A DNA stretch of 64,000 nucleotides from Salinilacustrithrix flava (GTDB taxonomy: Bacteria; Actinomycetota; Acidimicrobiia; Acidimicrobiales; Salinilacustritrichaceae), in NCBI GenBank assembly GCA_024128875.1, contig JAMYFF010000008.1:1-64000 (forward strand). Direction: 5' to 3'. The translations under genes were made by a program, and so were the position numbers. Of the stretch, positions 35,687 through 45,188 are shown one piece after another; the stretch's first letter is position 1, and each line of letters starts with the position of its first letter. A model generated the notes under the pieces. That model was not told where the DNA came from, searched no databases, and saw only the letters and a list, made by a program, of their open reading frames with translations.

Positions 35687-37173
35687 GGTCGTTCCTCTCG
35701 TGGGGTCTGCCACAGGTGCATGGCGGCGTAGGCCCGCCACGGGCGCCACGCCTCGGCCCGGGCGATGGCGGTCCGGTCGTTCGTCGCATCGAGCATCCGC
35801 CGGAGGTGCAGGTCCCCGGCCGGGAAGGCATCGGGCTCACCGAGGCGGAGGGCGACGTACTCGGCCGACCACGGGCCGATGCCCTTCAGCGCAACGAGGG
35901 AAGCGACGAGCCCCTCGTGGGGGACGCTCCCGTCGAGGACCACTGCGCCGGCGAGCACAGCGTCGGCGAGGCGGCGGATGGTGTCGGCCCGTTGGCCGAT
36001 GATCCCGAGCTGCTCCAGCGGCGCTGCCGCCAGGTCCTCGGGTTCGGGGAACGCGCCGTCGCGACCGTGGGCCGCCACGATCCGTCCGAGCACCGTGCGG
36101 GCGGCGGCGACCGAGATCTGCTGGCCGATCACAGCCCGGACCCCGGCCTCGAAGCCGCCCCAGCTGCCGGGCACCCGGATCCCCGGGCGGCGGGCGACCA
36201 GCCGGCCGAGCAGCGGATCAGCGCCGAGGTGCTCGTCCACGGCGACCGGGTCGGCCCCGAGGTCGAAGGCACGGCGGGCACCGGCCACGAGCGAGCCGAG
36301 GTGGGTGTCGGGCGGCAGGTCGACGTCGAGCACGACCGCGTCGCCGGCCGGTCGGATGGTGACCGCACCGGTCCGGTCCCCCACCGCCACCCGTCGGGTG
36401 TAGCGGTCGGCATCGACGACCTCGAGGCCGGCCACGGCGCGAGCGGCGAACCAGTCGAGGAGTGCGGCGCCGTCGAATGGCGGTCGGACCGCGAGGCGCA
36501 GGGTCAGGGCGCCCGACGGCGCGACGCCAGCACTGCCAGCTCGAGGAGGTGCGACCCCAGCACTGCCAGTTCGGGAGGGGGCTCCCCGGGCGGGGCGGAG
36601 GTCGGCGCGCAGCTCGGTCGGGGTGGCCCGGAACGTGGCCTTGAGCACGTCGTTGCACTGGCGGACGCTGCCGAACCCGGCGGCGAACGCGATGTCGGCC
36701 ACGCGCAGGTCGGTGTCGGCCAGCAGGCGCCGGGCGAGGTGGGCCCGCCGGCTGCGAGCGACGGCGTCGGGTGTGGTGCCGAGGTGCTCGACGAAGAGCC
36801 GGCGCAGGTGACGATCGCCGACGTGCAGCCGGCGGGCCAGCGCAGAGACGCCACCCTCGTCCAGCGCGCCTTCGTCGATGAGCCGGACGGCTCGGTCGAC
36901 CACCCCGGCCGAGCCCTTCCACCCGCTCGACCCCGGGGCGGCCTCCGGACGGCAGCGCCGGCACGGGCGGAGCCCAGCGTCCTCGGCCGCGGCCGGGTGG
37001 GCGTAGAAGTCGACGTTCCGGGACAGCGGCGTGCGCGACGGGCACACCGGACGGCAGTACACGCCGGTGGTGCGCACGCCGACCCAGAAGCGCCCGTCGA
37101 AGCGGGTGTCTCTGCTCCGCAGCGCCTCGTAGCACCGCTGGTGGTCCAGGCTCACGAGACGATCCTGCCCCAT
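35683..37173 (-). CDS. alkA: Ada-AlkA fusion: regulator plus 3-methyladenine DNA glycosylase
   Basis: 496 residues from ATG 37173 (GTG 37155 also fits). N-terminal Ada zinc domain with CRPVCPS and CRRC cysteines (about 35-75), an AraC-type HTH (about 95-190), a linker, then AlkA N-domain and HhH-GPD glycosylase: ALKGIGPWSAEYVALRLGEPD and catalytic Asp in FPAGDLHLRR. It excises alkylated bases and may sense methyl damage through the Ada cysteines. The linker (about 199-217) consists of two tandem in-frame copies of a repeat (RTGSAGVAPP, RAGSAGVAPS) that is intergenic elsewhere. Length equals M. tuberculosis Rv1317c. Confidence 0.93.
   Translation of the reverse strand: MGQDRLVSLDHQRCYEALRSRDTRFDGRFWVGVRTTGVYCRPVCPSRTPLSRNVDFYAHPAAAEDAGLRPCRRCRPEAAPGSSGWKGSAGVVDRAVRLIDEGALDEGGVSALARRLHVGDRHLRRLFVEHLGTTPDAVARSRRAHLARRLLADTDLRVADIAFAAGFGSVRQCNDVLKATFRATPTELRADLRPARGAPSRTGSAGVAPPRAGSAGVAPSGALTLRLAVRPPFDGAALLDWFAARAVAGLEVVDADRYTRRVAVGDRTGAVTIRPAGDAVVLDVDLPPDTHLGSLVAGARRAFDLGADPVAVDEHLGADPLLGRLVARRPGIRVPGSWGGFEAGVRAVIGQQISVAAARTVLGRIVAAHGRDGAFPEPEDLAAAPLEQLGIIGQRADTIRRLADAVLAGAVVLDGSVPHEGLVASLVALKGIGPWSAEYVALRLGEPDAFPAGDLHLRRMLDATNDRTAIARAEAWRPWRAYAAMHLWQTPREERP
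36523..36578. repeat. CAGCACTGCCAG repeat, copies 2 and 3 in tandem inside alkA
   Basis: Two copies with a 30-bp period (cores at 36527 and 36557) in the Ada-AlkA linker. The period is a multiple of three, so the reading frame is kept and the linker reads as a 10-residue repeat. Core matches copies at 32659 and 50445. Confidence 0.7.
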
Positions 37174-37251
37174 CCCGGTCCGCACGTCTGGCGGGATCCG
37201 GACATGGGAGTGCCGGCCGCCGGCCGGGCGGCGCCTGGCTACGGTGCGGCC

Positions 37252-37956
37252 GTGACCGATCCCGTGCAGCTGACCATCGAGGACGGCGTGGCCGTCGTCC
37301 GCCTCGACGACGGCAAGGCCAACGCCGTCTCCCACGCCCTCATCGACCAGGTGCACGCCGCGCTCGACGCTGCCCAGGCCGACGCCACCGCCGTCGCGTT
37401 CATCGGGCGGGAGGGGAAGTTCTCCGCCGGGTTCGACCTGTCGGTCATGACCCAGGGCGCCGACGCGACGCGGGGCCTCGTGAAGGCCGGCGGCGAGCTG
37501 TTGATGCGGGTCTACACCCACCCCCAGCCCACGGTGGCGGCGGTCACCGGCCACGCCCTCGCGGCCGGCGCGCTGCTGTGCCTGGCCAGCGACACCCGCA
37601 TCGGGTCGGCGGACCTGCCGGCCAAGATCGGCCTGAACGAGACCGCCATCGGCATGGGCCTGCCCTGGTACGGCATCCGCCTCGGCGAGGCCCGTCTCTC
37701 GGTGCGCCACCGCCAGCGGTCCGTGCTCCAGGCGGAGATCTACGACATGGCCGGCGCCCTCGACGCCGGGTACCTCGACGAGCTCGTCGCGGCCGAGGCG
37801 GTCGTCGACACCGCGATCGAGCGGGCCCGCCAGCTGGGGCAGCTCCCCGGCCACGCCTACGGCTTCACGAAGCGCCGGCTGCGCCAGGCGCTGGCCGACG
37901 AGGTCCTGCTCGGCCTCGATGCCGACATGGAGACGATGGTCCCGCCGGGCAGCTGA
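37252..37956 (+). CDS. Crotonase / enoyl-CoA hydratase family protein
   Basis: 234 residues from GTG 37252. Short crotonase: AVVRLDDGKANAVS, GKFSAGFDLSVM (oxyanion hole), AAVTGHALAAGALLCLASDTRIG. The usual second Glu is replaced within AIGMGLPWYGIRLG, and the first acid is within KIGLNETAIG, so activity as a true hydratase is uncertain. The C-terminal helix is short, as in many actinobacterial paralogues. It diverges from alkA and converges on the cyclase gene. Confidence 0.85.
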   Translation: MTDPVQLTIEDGVAVVRLDDGKANAVSHALIDQVHAALDAAQADATAVAFIGREGKFSAGFDLSVMTQGADATRGLVKAGGELLMRVYTHPQPTVAAVTGHALAAGALLCLASDTRIGSADLPAKIGLNETAIGMGLPWYGIRLGEARLSVRHRQRSVLQAEIYDMAGALDAGYLDELVAAEAVVDTAIERARQLGQLPGHAYGFTKRRLRQALADEVLLGLDADMETMVPPGS

Positions 37957-37970
37957 GCCACACAGGCGGC

Positions 37971-39032
37971 TCAGCGGTCGTCGCGGCGCAGCACGTACAG
38001 CGCCGTGGTGCCGATGCCCTTCAGGTCGCGGGGCCGGACGGACCGGAGCCGCAGGTCCTCGACCGGGCCGAGGCGATCGACGAAGCGCTGGTCGACCAGC
38101 ACCGAGCCCGGTCGGGCGTAGGACACGAGGCGGCTGGCCAGGTTCACCGGCGGCCCGAACAGGTCACCGAGGCGCGACAGCACCGGGCCGTGGGTGAGGC
38201 CGATTCGCAGGTCCGGCTGGTCGCCGCCGAAGGAGTCCACCAGCTCGAGCGCGAGGCGTGCGGCGGGCTCCGGTTCGTCGAACACGAACAGCACGGCGTC
38301 GCCGATGAGCTTGATGACCCGCCCGCCGCGCTCGGTGATCATGTCCGCGGTGGTCGCCTCGAACGTCTCCAGCAGCTCGGCCAGGTCGGCCTCCGCGAGC
38401 TTCCCCGACAGCCGGGTGAACGAGACGACGTCGGCGAAGCCGACGGTGACGTCGGGCTGCTCCAGGTCGTGGCCGGCGATGCGGCGGATGGCGCCGGCGT
38501 AGAGGTGCCGGCGCAGCAGGTACGACAGCTCCTGCTCGATCAGCGGGTTCACGAGCTGGGCGGCCAGCACCATCAAGTCGTCGTTCTCGCCGGGCGGCAG
38601 GCCGTCCATCTCGTCGATGGCGTGGTCGACGATGGAGTGGAGCGCGTCGGCGACCCGGCTCATGGTCTGCCCGAGCAGACGGGCGAAGCGGATCGCGGTG
38701 TCGGCGGAGATCCCCGACGCCTGCAGGAAGTCGTTGATGGCGGCGAGCGCGACGACGTCGGCCTCGGTGAGCGCCACCGCCTCGTCGGGCACGTTGGCGA
38801 AGCCCATGGCTCGCCACAGGGCGCGGGCCAGCTCTTCGTCGGCGCCGGTGCGCTGCCACGCGTCGGGGGGTCGGAGCCGGGGCGGCTCCCCGAGCAGCAC
38901 CACGGCCTGGGCCAGGCGTCGAACCTGCTCGGGGCCTTCGGCTTCGGCCGCGTCGACGAGGTCGGGATCCACGCCGAGGGCGTCGCGCAGGTGCGCCGCC
39001 AGGTCGAAGGGCGGGGGCCCGTTGTCCGTCAC
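37971..39032 (-). CDS. Class III adenylate cyclase with autoinhibitory-type N-domain
   Basis: 353 residues from GTG 39032. Residues about 1-160 resemble the all-helical regulatory domain of M. tuberculosis Rv1264 (FDLAAHLRDALGVDPDLV and the FARLLGQTMSRVADAL helix). The catalytic domain has VGFADVVSFTRL, IKLIGDAVLFVF and PVNLASRLVSYA, so metal Asps and the Asn/Arg pair are present. Rv1264 is pH-sensing; a similar role here is inference. Cytosolic. It lies 7 bp after a lipoprotein gene on the same strand. Confidence 0.88.
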   Translation of the reverse strand: MTDNGPPPFDLAAHLRDALGVDPDLVDAAEAEGPEQVRRLAQAVVLLGEPPRLRPPDAWQRTGADEELARALWRAMGFANVPDEAVALTEADVVALAAINDFLQASGISADTAIRFARLLGQTMSRVADALHSIVDHAIDEMDGLPPGENDDLMVLAAQLVNPLIEQELSYLLRRHLYAGAIRRIAGHDLEQPDVTVGFADVVSFTRLSGKLAEADLAELLETFEATTADMITERGGRVIKLIGDAVLFVFDEPEPAARLALELVDSFGGDQPDLRIGLTHGPVLSRLGDLFGPPVNLASRLVSYARPGSVLVDQRFVDRLGPVEDLRLRSVRPRDLKGIGTTALYVLRRDDR

Positions 39033-39039
39033 GTCGGCC

Positions 39040-39666
39040 TCACTGCGCCACGGTGCAGGCGATGACCACGCCGAACTCGACCTGGCACTCCGCGATCGTG
39101 GCCGGGTCGAGGGCGAGGCTGAAGGACCGGTCGCCGAGCTCGAGCAGCGTCGGCGTCCCGGCGGCGCCATCGGCCTCGATCGGCCCCCACGGCTCGAACA
39201 CGGCGATGGCGTTCGCCGACGCCACGTTGCGCGCCCCGATGGGGTCGCCGGCCACGAGCGCGTCGAAGAACGCCTGCGCCGCGCCGGCGGTGTCGCCGCC
39301 GCCCTGGGCCGCGCCGATCCACTCGGCCTGGCACCGGTCGCGGGCGATCACCTGCAGGTCGCTGTCCGCGGCCAGCACCCGGCCGGTGCGGTCGTCCTCG
39401 CTGATGATGGCGGCCAGCTCCTCGACCTCGGGGTCTCCGGCTGCCTCCACGACCGTGTCGAGGCGCTCGGGGCTCGGCTCCGCCAGGTACTCGAGGTAGG
39501 CGTCGCAGAACCGGGGACCCCGCTCGGAGCGCTCCTCGGTCTCCTCGTCGGTCCCGTCCGGGGCCGCCTCGTCGCCGCCGTCGTCGTCGCTGCACCCGGC
39601 CGCCACCAGCGAGACCGCCAGCAGGAGCGCCAGGGCGAGTCGACGGCGGGAGCGGTGGCGCAGCAC
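39040..39666 (-). CDS. Lipoprotein of unknown function
   Basis: 208 residues from GTG 39666. Signal peptide LALALLLAVSLVAAGC with Cys at about residue 25, an acidic linker (DDDGGDEAAPDGTDEETEE), then a helical domain (RFCDAYLEYLAEPS...) and a last beta part with two Cys near the end (ECQVEF, IACTVAQ). Layout resembles other acidic actinobacterial lipoproteins in this window; no family recognised. Confidence 0.72.
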   Translation of the reverse strand: MLRHRSRRRLALALLLAVSLVAAGCSDDDGGDEAAPDGTDEETEERSERGPRFCDAYLEYLAEPSPERLDTVVEAAGDPEVEELAAIISEDDRTGRVLAADSDLQVIARDRCQAEWIGAAQGGGDTAGAAQAFFDALVAGDPIGARNVASANAIAVFEPWGPIEADGAAGTPTLLELGDRSFSLALDPATIAECQVEFGVVIACTVAQ

Positions 39667-39690
39667 GTCGGCACCCTAGGTGCGGGCTGA

Positions 39691-42600
39691 TCAGACGTCG
39701 ACGGACGCCAGACCGCGGGACACCGCGTCGTGCAGCGCCGGGCGCAGGCGGGCGGGGGCGATGATCTCGTGCACCGAGCCGACCTCGCGAGCCCGCTCGA
39801 CGCTGTGGACGCGGTCGAACTCCGCCGCCACCTCGCCGACCATCTCGTTGCGCACGGACGCACGGACGGCGTCGAGCTCGGCTCGCAGGCGGGCCCGCTC
39901 GTGCGGCGCGGCTGCGGCCAGGCGCTGCTCCAGCTCGGCGACCCTCGCGTCGGCCTGGGTCCGGGCGTCGACCTCGCGCGTGAACACGACAGCAGCAGCG
40001 GGCGCGCCGCCGATGACCGACGCGTGGGAGCCCTCCACAGCCAGCACCTGCATGCGGTCGTTCAGCCGCCCGGAGAAGACGACGAAGGCGCCGCCGTGGT
40101 AGCGGGAGATCACGCAGAGGACGATCGGACCGTCGAAGTTCACGATCGCCCGCCCGATCTCGGCGCCGTACTCCAGCTGCAGCCGGCGCAGCGACTCGGG
40201 GGAGCCGTCGAAACCCGACAGGTTGGCGAGCACGACGACGGGGCGGTTGCCGCTCGCCGCGTTGATGGCCCGGGCCACCTTCTTCGACGACAGGGGGAAC
40301 AGCGTCCCGGCCGACCACTGGCTCGGTCCGTCCGCCGGCAGCTGGCCGGTGCGGGGCAGGGGCCGGGACTCGATGCCCACCATGCAGATCGGCAGGCCGC
40401 CGAGGTGCGCATCGAGCACGACGGCGCCCTCGGCTTCGGCCATGTCGGCCCAGCGCTCGAGCGGCTCGAGGTCGTGGTCGATCACCGCCCGCATCACCGA
40501 GCGGATGTCGAAGGGCTTCTTGCGCCCGGGGTTGGTGGCGTCGGAGAAGATCTCGCCGACCGTGGTGAACGTGGTGCCGGCGCCGGCGTGGGGTTCGGTC
40601 GTGACGTCGCGGTCGATGGGGTCGGTGGTGAGCGTGGGTCGGGGTCCGGGCTCACCGGGCGCCACGTAGCTGTGGTCGTAGTGGGCGAAGAGGATGTCGA
40701 CCGCGCCCACCATGTCGGGCGCCCAGTACTGGGCCTGGCCGTTCGGGCCCATGACCCGCTCGTGGCCGCCGATGCCGATGTTGTCCTCGGCCGACACGCC
40801 GCCGCTGAAGTCGATGGCCTGCTTGCCGGTGAGGACCATGGTGGAGTCCGGCGTCATCACGAGGATGCCCTTGGTGTGCATGAGCATCGTGGACTCGGCG
40901 TTCCAGTACGGCTGGGCACCGACGTTCACGCCGGCCACCACGACGTTGATCTCCCCGCCGGCCTGGGTGAACTCCACGATCCGGCGGAGCACCGAGGCGA
41001 CCCAGTCCAGGTTCTCGCTGCCGCTGTCCATGGCGATGCGGGCGCCGGCGGAGAGAGCGAACCACTCGACGGGCAGGCCCCGCTGCTCGGCCAGGTCGAT
41101 CGCGGCCAGCAGGCGGCGGCACTCGGCCTCGGCGATGGAGCCCATCGAACGGGTCGGATCGCCGAGGACCGCCACCCGGGTCATGCCCTCGGGGTGGACC
41201 TCGGTGGCCGCGGTGACGAGTCCGAGGACGACCCCGGCCTCGTTGTGCCCGGCCGGGCGGTCGACGGGCACGAGGCGGTCGCCGTCCAGGTCCAGCTCGG
41301 TGAAGTGCCCCTCGCCGTGCTCGGCCTCGGTGGTGAGCATCGGGATGATCTCGTACGGGTACACCGTGCCCCGGCGCCGGCAGGCCAGCACCTTCTGGGT
41401 GTAGTCGTCGAGGGGCTGCATCGGCGCCGTCGGCGGCTCGGTGACCTGCATGGTGAGGCCCCGTCCCGCCTGGTACCCGAGGCGGAACACGACATCGGCG
41501 GTGTCGCCCAACCCGGGGTCGGTCACCCGGCCCTGCACCAGCACCTGCTCGATGCCGAGCCCGTTGGTGAGGGGCACCAGCCGCTTGGCCACCTCGGTGA
41601 CCTCCTCGAGGCTGATCTCCACGGTGGGCCAGACGAAGAGCATCACCCGGTTCCACTCGAGGCGGCGACGGCGCCGGTCCGTCGAGAGCGAGCGCCGGAT
41701 GCCGTCGAGGCAGGAGACCAGGACGTGCTCCAGCTCGGGCAGGGCGATGAGGGCGCCGGTGGCGTCCCGGACCGGGGTGATGTCGCGCACCTCGGCCACC
41801 GCGACGAGGCGCTCGTCCCCGGGCTGCTCCACCGACACGCAGTCGAAGACGTGGACGTCCTCCGGGCCGGGGACGCGGGTGACCTCGAAGTTCTCGAGGC
41901 GCCAGAGCTGCAGCCGCTGCCCGATCATCGGGTGCAGGCCCCGGAACACCGTGACCTCGCGGAACGATCCGGCGTCGTCCCTGGTCCAGGACAGGTGGTG
42001 GACCTCCGCGCCGTCGAGACCGGCGGCCGCGGCGACGACGGCCACACGTGCGACGGTGCGGGGCAGGTCCGCCGCAGCGAGCGCGGCGTCGACCAGCCCC
42101 ACCAGGTCGTCGGCGGTGCGGGGCTCGGCGAGGCGCACGTAGAGGTCCACGACGTGCGTCGCATCGCCCCCGACCCGGCCGGCGACCGCGGCGAGCCCGG
42201 CGGCGAGGTCCCCCACGTCGCAGGCGACGCCGACGACCGCGACGCGACGGCCCCGGTGCTCGTAGCCGGCGGTGACCGCCGGCGCCCTCCCCACGTGGCG
42301 CGCCAGGTCCTCGAGGGCGCGGATCTTGTAGAAGCGCCTGGTCAGCACCTCGACGATGGCGGCGCTCAGCGCCGGGCTGCACCCGAGGGCGTCCTCGCCG
42401 GCGATCACCGACATGAGCGGCACCGGCGTGGCCACCAGCCGGTCCGCGGCCGCCGGATCCGCGGGGTCGTCGGCCAGGGCACGCAGCGACGCACGCACCT
42501 CGTCGTGCACGTCGGCCCGGGCGTGGTCGAGGAGCGGGCGGTCGATGCAGCGGTGGCGGACGCTGCGGGCCAGGTTGCCGATGGCCGGGTACTGGGCCTG

Positions 42601-45159
42601 CGTCGCCGCGATCAGCCGGTCCAGGGTGTCACGCACCTCGTCCCGCTCCCCGGTGTCGCCGCAGTGGGCGAGGCGGCGCTCGAGCAGCGCCTGCACCACG
42701 GGCAGCTGCTCCTGGCGGCGTTGCACGGCGCGGTGGATGCTGTGCACGGCGGCTTCGAGGGCCGTCGTGCGGTCGAGGGCGTGGACGCCGTAGTGGGCGA
42801 GGGCGTCGTGCAGCCGGGCGCGGAACCGGTCGGGCAGGCTCTCGTGGTCCGCATCCAGGGTGCGCAGGTAGGCGTGGAAGTGCTCGAGCGGGCTGCGGAC
42901 CTCGAGGCCGTGGTCGCCCTCGGTGCCGCGCCGGTCGCGGGTGAGACCGCACAGGTCGGCGAAGACCCGGAGCAGCTCGAGCTCGCGGCGGCGCACGGTC
43001 GGGTCGTCGGCGTCGGCCTCGTCCCGGTGGGCCTCGATGATCCGGTCGTCGCGATCGGCCACGTCGAACCCGAGCAGCAGCGAACGCAGCACGTCGAGGC
43101 GGCCGGTGGTCCGGTCCGCGTCCGGCGACGATCCGGCCGCAGCGAGGCGCAGCCGCGGGCGGGTGCTCTCGTCGTGGCCGCCGTTCCCGTCGCTGGCCCC
43201 GATCCGCAGCAGCGGGGCCCCGACGTCGACCTGGACGTTGGGCGAGACGAAGACCTCCTCCACCACGCCGTCGCTCGGCGCGACCACCGCGGTCTCCATC
43301 TTCATGGCCTCGACCACCGCCACCCGCTGGCCCGCGACGACCCGCTCCCCGGGCTGGACGTCCACGGAGACGACGAGGGACACCGCCGGCGCACGCAGCA
43401 GGCCGCCGTCGTCCCGGGAGAAGCGGTGGATGATGCCCTCCACCTCGACCAGGTGCTCCGTGCGGTGGGCGTGGGACACGACCCGGTACGTCCGGCCGGC
43501 GACGACGAGGCGGCTGTGGGCGTCGTCGAGGCGATCGAGCACCACGTCGGCGACGACGCCGTCGAGGGTCACCCGGTACCAGCCGCTCAGGTCGCCGGTG
43601 GCGACGTGGAGCCGGTACTCGTCCTGCTCCCAGCGCAGCTCCACGTCGTGGCCGGCCTCGAGATCGGACTCGGGTCGGCCCCGGGCCGCCGAGCTGAGGA
43701 AGCGGGCCCGGTCGAGGAGCCGCTCGTGGTCGTGGACGTCGATCGCGGCGACGACGAGCGCGATGTCGGCGAAGCGGTCCGTGCGGTGGCCGTCGGCACC
43801 GGTGAGGCGGTCGAGCCACGCCGTGTCCGCCGACCCCTCCACGACCTCGGGCCGGTCGACGAGGTCGAGGAGGAACGACTTGTTGCTGGTGCCGCCCTCG
43901 ACCAGCACGGTCGTCTGCGACAGGGCCCGGCGGAGGCGGCGCCGCGCCTGCTCGCGGTCGGCGCCCCAGGCGATGACCTTGGCGATCATCGAGTCGTACT
44001 CGGCGGCGATCACATCGCCCTCGGCCACGCCCGTGTCCACCCGCACGCCGGGGCCGGTGGGCAGGACGAGGCGCTCGATGCGGCCGGCGGCCGGGGCGAA
44101 GCCCCGCTGGGGGTCCTCGGCGTTCAGGCGCGCTTCGAAGGCGTGACCGTTCGGTTCCGGTGGCTCACCGACGAGGGGGCGGCCGAGGGCGACCTCGATC
44201 TGCAGGCGCACCAGGTCCAGCCCGGTGGTGAGCTCGGTGACGGGGTGCTCGACCTGCAGGCGCGTGTTGACCTCGAGGAAGGCGAGCAGGTCCTCCTCGG
44301 GTTGGTAGAGGAACTCGACCGTGCCGGCGTTGACGTAGCCGGAGGCCTTGGCCAGGCGCACCGCCGCGTCCCGCAGGCTCGCCTCGTGCCCGGGCCCGAG
44401 GGCGGTCGAAGCCGACTCCTCGATCACCTTCTGGTTGCGGCGCTGGATGCTGCAGTCCCGCACCCCCGGGGCCCAGACGTTGCCGTGCTGGTCGGCGATG
44501 ATCTGGACCTCGACGTGGCGGGCATCGCTGACCACCCGCTCGAGGAACACCGTCGGGTCGCCGAAGGACTTGGCGCCCTCGTCCCGGGCCCGAGCGAAGG
44601 CCGTGGCCAGATCGACGGGGTCGTCGACGCGCCGGATGCCGCGACCGCCACCACCGGCGGCCGCCTTCACCATCAGCGGGTAGCCGATGCGCTCGCCGGC
44701 CGCGACGGCCTCGTCCACGTCCGCGACCGGTCCGCCGCTCCACGGGGCCAGCGGGACGCCGGCCTCCTCGGCGAGGCGCTTGGCCTCGATCTTGTCGCCG
44801 AGCAGGCGCATGCACTCGGCGCTCGGGCCGATGAAGGCGACGCCGAGCGCCGCGCAGCGCTCGGCGAACTCGGGGCGCTCGGCCACGAAGCCCCACCCGA
44901 CCCAGGCCGCCTCGGCACGCGCCGCGGTGAGCGCTGCGGCCAGGACATCGAGGTCCAGGTAGGGCGTGCCGGCGATCGGGACGCCGAGGTCCTCGAAGCA
45001 GACGGCCTCGTCGGCCTCGCGGACGAACATGGCCCGCCGTTCGGCCCGCGTGTGCAGGGCGATGGTGGTGAAGGAGCCGTCGAGCTCGCGGACCGCGTGC
45101 ACGAGGCGCATCGCGGCCTCACCCCGGTTGACGATCGCGATGCGCCGGAAGTCGACCAC
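39691..45159 (-). CDS. Single-chain biotin-dependent acyl-CoA carboxylase, eukaryotic-ACC-like layout
   Basis: 1822 residues from GTG 45159. Order: biotin carboxylase (about 1-450; AIVNRGEAAMR, KAAAGGGGRGIR, EVNTRLQVEHPVTE), BT-like linker, BCCP with VEAMKMET (biotinyl Lys about 619), a long central region (about 650-1240; RRLEWNRVMLFVWPTVEIS), and carboxyltransferase N and C domains (about 1240-1822; RRRGTVYPYEIIPML, ALSAGARIAMDSG, DPIDRDV). This BC-BCCP-central-CT order is that of eukaryotic acetyl-CoA carboxylase and not the usual split actinobacterial AccA/AccD. Substrate (acetyl-, propionyl- or longer acyl-CoA) is unknown. An upstream frame to 45381 lacks homology and is rejected. Confidence 0.88.
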   Translation of the reverse strand: MVDFRRIAIVNRGEAAMRLVHAVRELDGSFTTIALHTRAERRAMFVREADEAVCFEDLGVPIAGTPYLDLDVLAAALTAARAEAAWVGWGFVAERPEFAERCAALGVAFIGPSAECMRLLGDKIEAKRLAEEAGVPLAPWSGGPVADVDEAVAAGERIGYPLMVKAAAGGGGRGIRRVDDPVDLATAFARARDEGAKSFGDPTVFLERVVSDARHVEVQIIADQHGNVWAPGVRDCSIQRRNQKVIEESASTALGPGHEASLRDAAVRLAKASGYVNAGTVEFLYQPEEDLLAFLEVNTRLQVEHPVTELTTGLDLVRLQIEVALGRPLVGEPPEPNGHAFEARLNAEDPQRGFAPAAGRIERLVLPTGPGVRVDTGVAEGDVIAAEYDSMIAKVIAWGADREQARRRLRRALSQTTVLVEGGTSNKSFLLDLVDRPEVVEGSADTAWLDRLTGADGHRTDRFADIALVVAAIDVHDHERLLDRARFLSSAARGRPESDLEAGHDVELRWEQDEYRLHVATGDLSGWYRVTLDGVVADVVLDRLDDAHSRLVVAGRTYRVVSHAHRTEHLVEVEGIIHRFSRDDGGLLRAPAVSLVVSVDVQPGERVVAGQRVAVVEAMKMETAVVAPSDGVVEEVFVSPNVQVDVGAPLLRIGASDGNGGHDESTRPRLRLAAAGSSPDADRTTGRLDVLRSLLLGFDVADRDDRIIEAHRDEADADDPTVRRRELELLRVFADLCGLTRDRRGTEGDHGLEVRSPLEHFHAYLRTLDADHESLPDRFRARLHDALAHYGVHALDRTTALEAAVHSIHRAVQRRQEQLPVVQALLERRLAHCGDTGERDEVRDTLDRLIAATQAQYPAIGNLARSVRHRCIDRPLLDHARADVHDEVRASLRALADDPADPAAADRLVATPVPLMSVIAGEDALGCSPALSAAIVEVLTRRFYKIRALEDLARHVGRAPAVTAGYEHRGRRVAVVGVACDVGDLAAGLAAVAGRVGGDATHVVDLYVRLAEPRTADDLVGLVDAALAAADLPRTVARVAVVAAAAGLDGAEVHHLSWTRDDAGSFREVTVFRGLHPMIGQRLQLWRLENFEVTRVPGPEDVHVFDCVSVEQPGDERLVAVAEVRDITPVRDATGALIALPELEHVLVSCLDGIRRSLSTDRRRRRLEWNRVMLFVWPTVEISLEEVTEVAKRLVPLTNGLGIEQVLVQGRVTDPGLGDTADVVFRLGYQAGRGLTMQVTEPPTAPMQPLDDYTQKVLACRRRGTVYPYEIIPMLTTEAEHGEGHFTELDLDGDRLVPVDRPAGHNEAGVVLGLVTAATEVHPEGMTRVAVLGDPTRSMGSIAEAECRRLLAAIDLAEQRGLPVEWFALSAGARIAMDSGSENLDWVASVLRRIVEFTQAGGEINVVVAGVNVGAQPYWNAESTMLMHTKGILVMTPDSTMVLTGKQAIDFSGGVSAEDNIGIGGHERVMGPNGQAQYWAPDMVGAVDILFAHYDHSYVAPGEPGPRPTLTTDPIDRDVTTEPHAGAGTTFTTVGEIFSDATNPGRKKPFDIRSVMRAVIDHDLEPLERWADMAEAEGAVVLDAHLGGLPICMVGIESRPLPRTGQLPADGPSQWSAGTLFPLSSKKVARAINAASGNRPVVVLANLSGFDGSPESLRRLQLEYGAEIGRAIVNFDGPIVLCVISRYHGGAFVVFSGRLNDRMQVLAVEGSHASVIGGAPAAAVVFTREVDARTQADARVAELEQRLAAAAPHERARLRAELDAVRASVRNEMVGEVAAEFDRVHSVERAREVGSVHEIIAPARLRPALHDAVSRGLASVDV

Positions 45160-45188
45160 GGACGTCAGACCAGCGCGCTGCTGCCCGG

